DNA from: an uncultured Clostridia bacterium
Lineage (GTDB): Bacteria; Bacillota; Clostridia; Christensenellales; UBA1242
Assembly (NCBI GenBank): GCA_904397185.1
Contig: CAJFOL010000023.1
Coordinates: forward strand, 1-5,904
DNA length: 5,904 nt
Direction: 5' to 3'
Shown here: positions 4,979 to 5,904 of the stretch, piece by piece
Numbering within the stretch: position 1 is the first letter of the stretch
Layout of the letters: every line of letters begins with the position of its first letter
Notes under the pieces: model-generated
What the model was told of the DNA's origin: nothing
The model's database searches: none
Seen by the model: the letters and a program-made list of their open reading frames with translations, nothing else
Translations under genes and position numbers: made by a program

Positions 4979-5904
4979 ATGAAAAGAATAGAATTACGTG
5001 ATTTAAACAAAAAGTTTACCGACTATGCCGACAAGGAAATTACAGTTTGCGGCTGGGCAAGAACGGTAAGAGACAGCAAGCAAATCGCCTTTATTGAACT
5101 CAATGACGGCGGATTTAAGTGTGTACAAGTGGTGGTTGAAAAAAATAAGGTCAATAACTATGACGAGATAGTGAAACAAAATGTCGGTGCATCCTTTATG
5201 GTTAAAGGAAAGGTTATCGTCACACCTAATGCCAAACAACCTTTTGAGATTAATGCGAGCGAAGTCTCTGTCCTAGGTGAAAGCGATACCGACTACCCTC
5301 TTCAAAAGAAACGTCACACAATTGAATTTTTACGTACAATACCAACCATACGACCACGTGGCAATCTGTTTAATGCCGTTTTTAGAGTAAGGTCAGTGGC
5401 TGCTTTCGCTATTCACAAATATTTCCATGACAGAAATTTTGTATACCTTCACACCCCTATCATAACCAGTAGTGATTGCGAAGGTGCTGGGGAAATGTTC
5501 CAAGTGACCACCCTTCCGCTTGAAAAACTGCCAATGAAAGATGGCAAGGTCGACTATGACAAAGATTTCTTCGGCAAAAAGGTATCTTTGACCGTCTCAG
5601 GACAACTTCACGAAGAAGTCGTAACTCATGCCTTTGGCAAGACATACACTTTTGGTCCAACCTTTAGGGCAGAAAACTCAAACACCTCTCGCCATGCAGC
5701 AGAATTTTGGATGATGGAGCCTGAAATGTGTTTCTGCGACCTTGACGAACTCATGGACTCTGAAGAGGAAATGATAAAGTATGTCATCTCGTACACCATG
5801 GACGAGTGTAAAGACGAACTTGAATTCTTAAACAAATTTGTTGACACCTCACTTCTTGAGAGGCTTACAAACATAGTTGAAAATAAGTTTGTAAGACTTG
5901 ACTA
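4979..5904 (+). CDS. asnS: Asparaginyl-tRNA synthetase (3' end outside window)
   Basis: The gene is open to the window end and gives 308 residues, about two thirds of the usual roughly 465. It charges tRNA-Asn with asparagine. The N-terminal OB-fold domain spans about 1-105 (TVCGWARTVRDSKQIAFIELNDG, 22-44). IRPRGNLFNAVFRVRS (124-139) begins the catalytic domain. Motif 1 is FVYLHTPIIT (154-163), followed by GAGEMFQVTTL. LTVSGQL (204-210) and motif 2, TFRAENSNTSRHAAEFWMMEPE (228-249), are diagnostic of AsnRS rather than AspRS. Residues after SGQL (HEEVVTHAFG) differ from the more usual NVE or EGE wording. The start lies three bases after the aspS stop, with GAGGAG (4967-4972) inside the aspS end as ribosome site. 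It therefore shares the Asp-type T-box. Motif 3 lies beyond the window. Confidence 0.95.
   Translation, partial: MKRIELRDLNKKFTDYADKEITVCGWARTVRDSKQIAFIELNDGGFKCVQVVVEKNKVNNYDEIVKQNVGASFMVKGKVIVTPNAKQPFEINASEVSVLGESDTDYPLQKKRHTIEFLRTIPTIRPRGNLFNAVFRVRSVAAFAIHKYFHDRNFVYLHTPIITSSDCEGAGEMFQVTTLPLEKLPMKDGKVDYDKDFFGKKVSLTVSGQLHEEVVTHAFGKTYTFGPTFRAENSNTSRHAAEFWMMEPEMCFCDLDELMDSEEEMIKYVISYTMDECKDELEFLNKFVDTSLLERLTNIVENKFVRLD

Overview
The window looks like part of an AT-rich Firmicutes genome of the class Clostridia type. The support is a yabP-yabQ-divIC style sporulation/division cluster, a complete tRNA-sensing T-box leader, AAGGAG ribosome binding sites and consensus sigma-A promoters. No mobile element, CRISPR array, rRNA or tRNA gene was seen. 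It is mostly ordinary housekeeping sequence with several unusual regulatory details.

Layout. Positions 1-221 hold no gene. They contain a cloverleaf-foldable inverted-repeat unit (1-80), a rho-independent terminator for something upstream of the window (93-122), and an extended -10 promoter placed so close to the next gene that its mRNA should be leaderless. Positions 222-1169 encode a DedA/TVP38-type membrane protein with a long hydrophilic tail. A perfect bidirectional terminator (1185-1216) separates it from a convergent minus-strand operon read from 1991 down to 1215. That operon is yabP, yabQ and a short DivIC/FtsB-like protein, with each gene overlapping the next. A 105-base divergent gap (1992-2096) then leads to a plus-strand RluA-family pseudouridine synthase gene (2097-2909), which also looks leaderless. 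A consensus promoter at 2941-2969 drives a T-box riboswitch with Asp specifier GAC. The riboswitch controls aspS (complete) and asnS (cut off by the window end), which are 3 bases apart.

How the parts work together. The T-box should sense uncharged tRNA-Asp and permit transcription of both Asp-tRNA and Asn-tRNA synthetases. A dedicated AsnRS fits an AspRS that charges only tRNA-Asp, and the AspRS carries a leucine at the position linked to that discrimination. AspRS, AsnRS and the RNA pseudouridine synthase all serve translation. YabP and YabQ imply an endospore-forming ancestry, although the window cannot show whether the organism still sporulates. Nothing here is clearly an undescribed system. 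The best leads are the paired leaderless starts, the repeated TGTGA-N5-GTGTGA site and cloverleaf element in the first 210 bases, the control of asnS by an Asp-type T-box, and the AspRS subtype.
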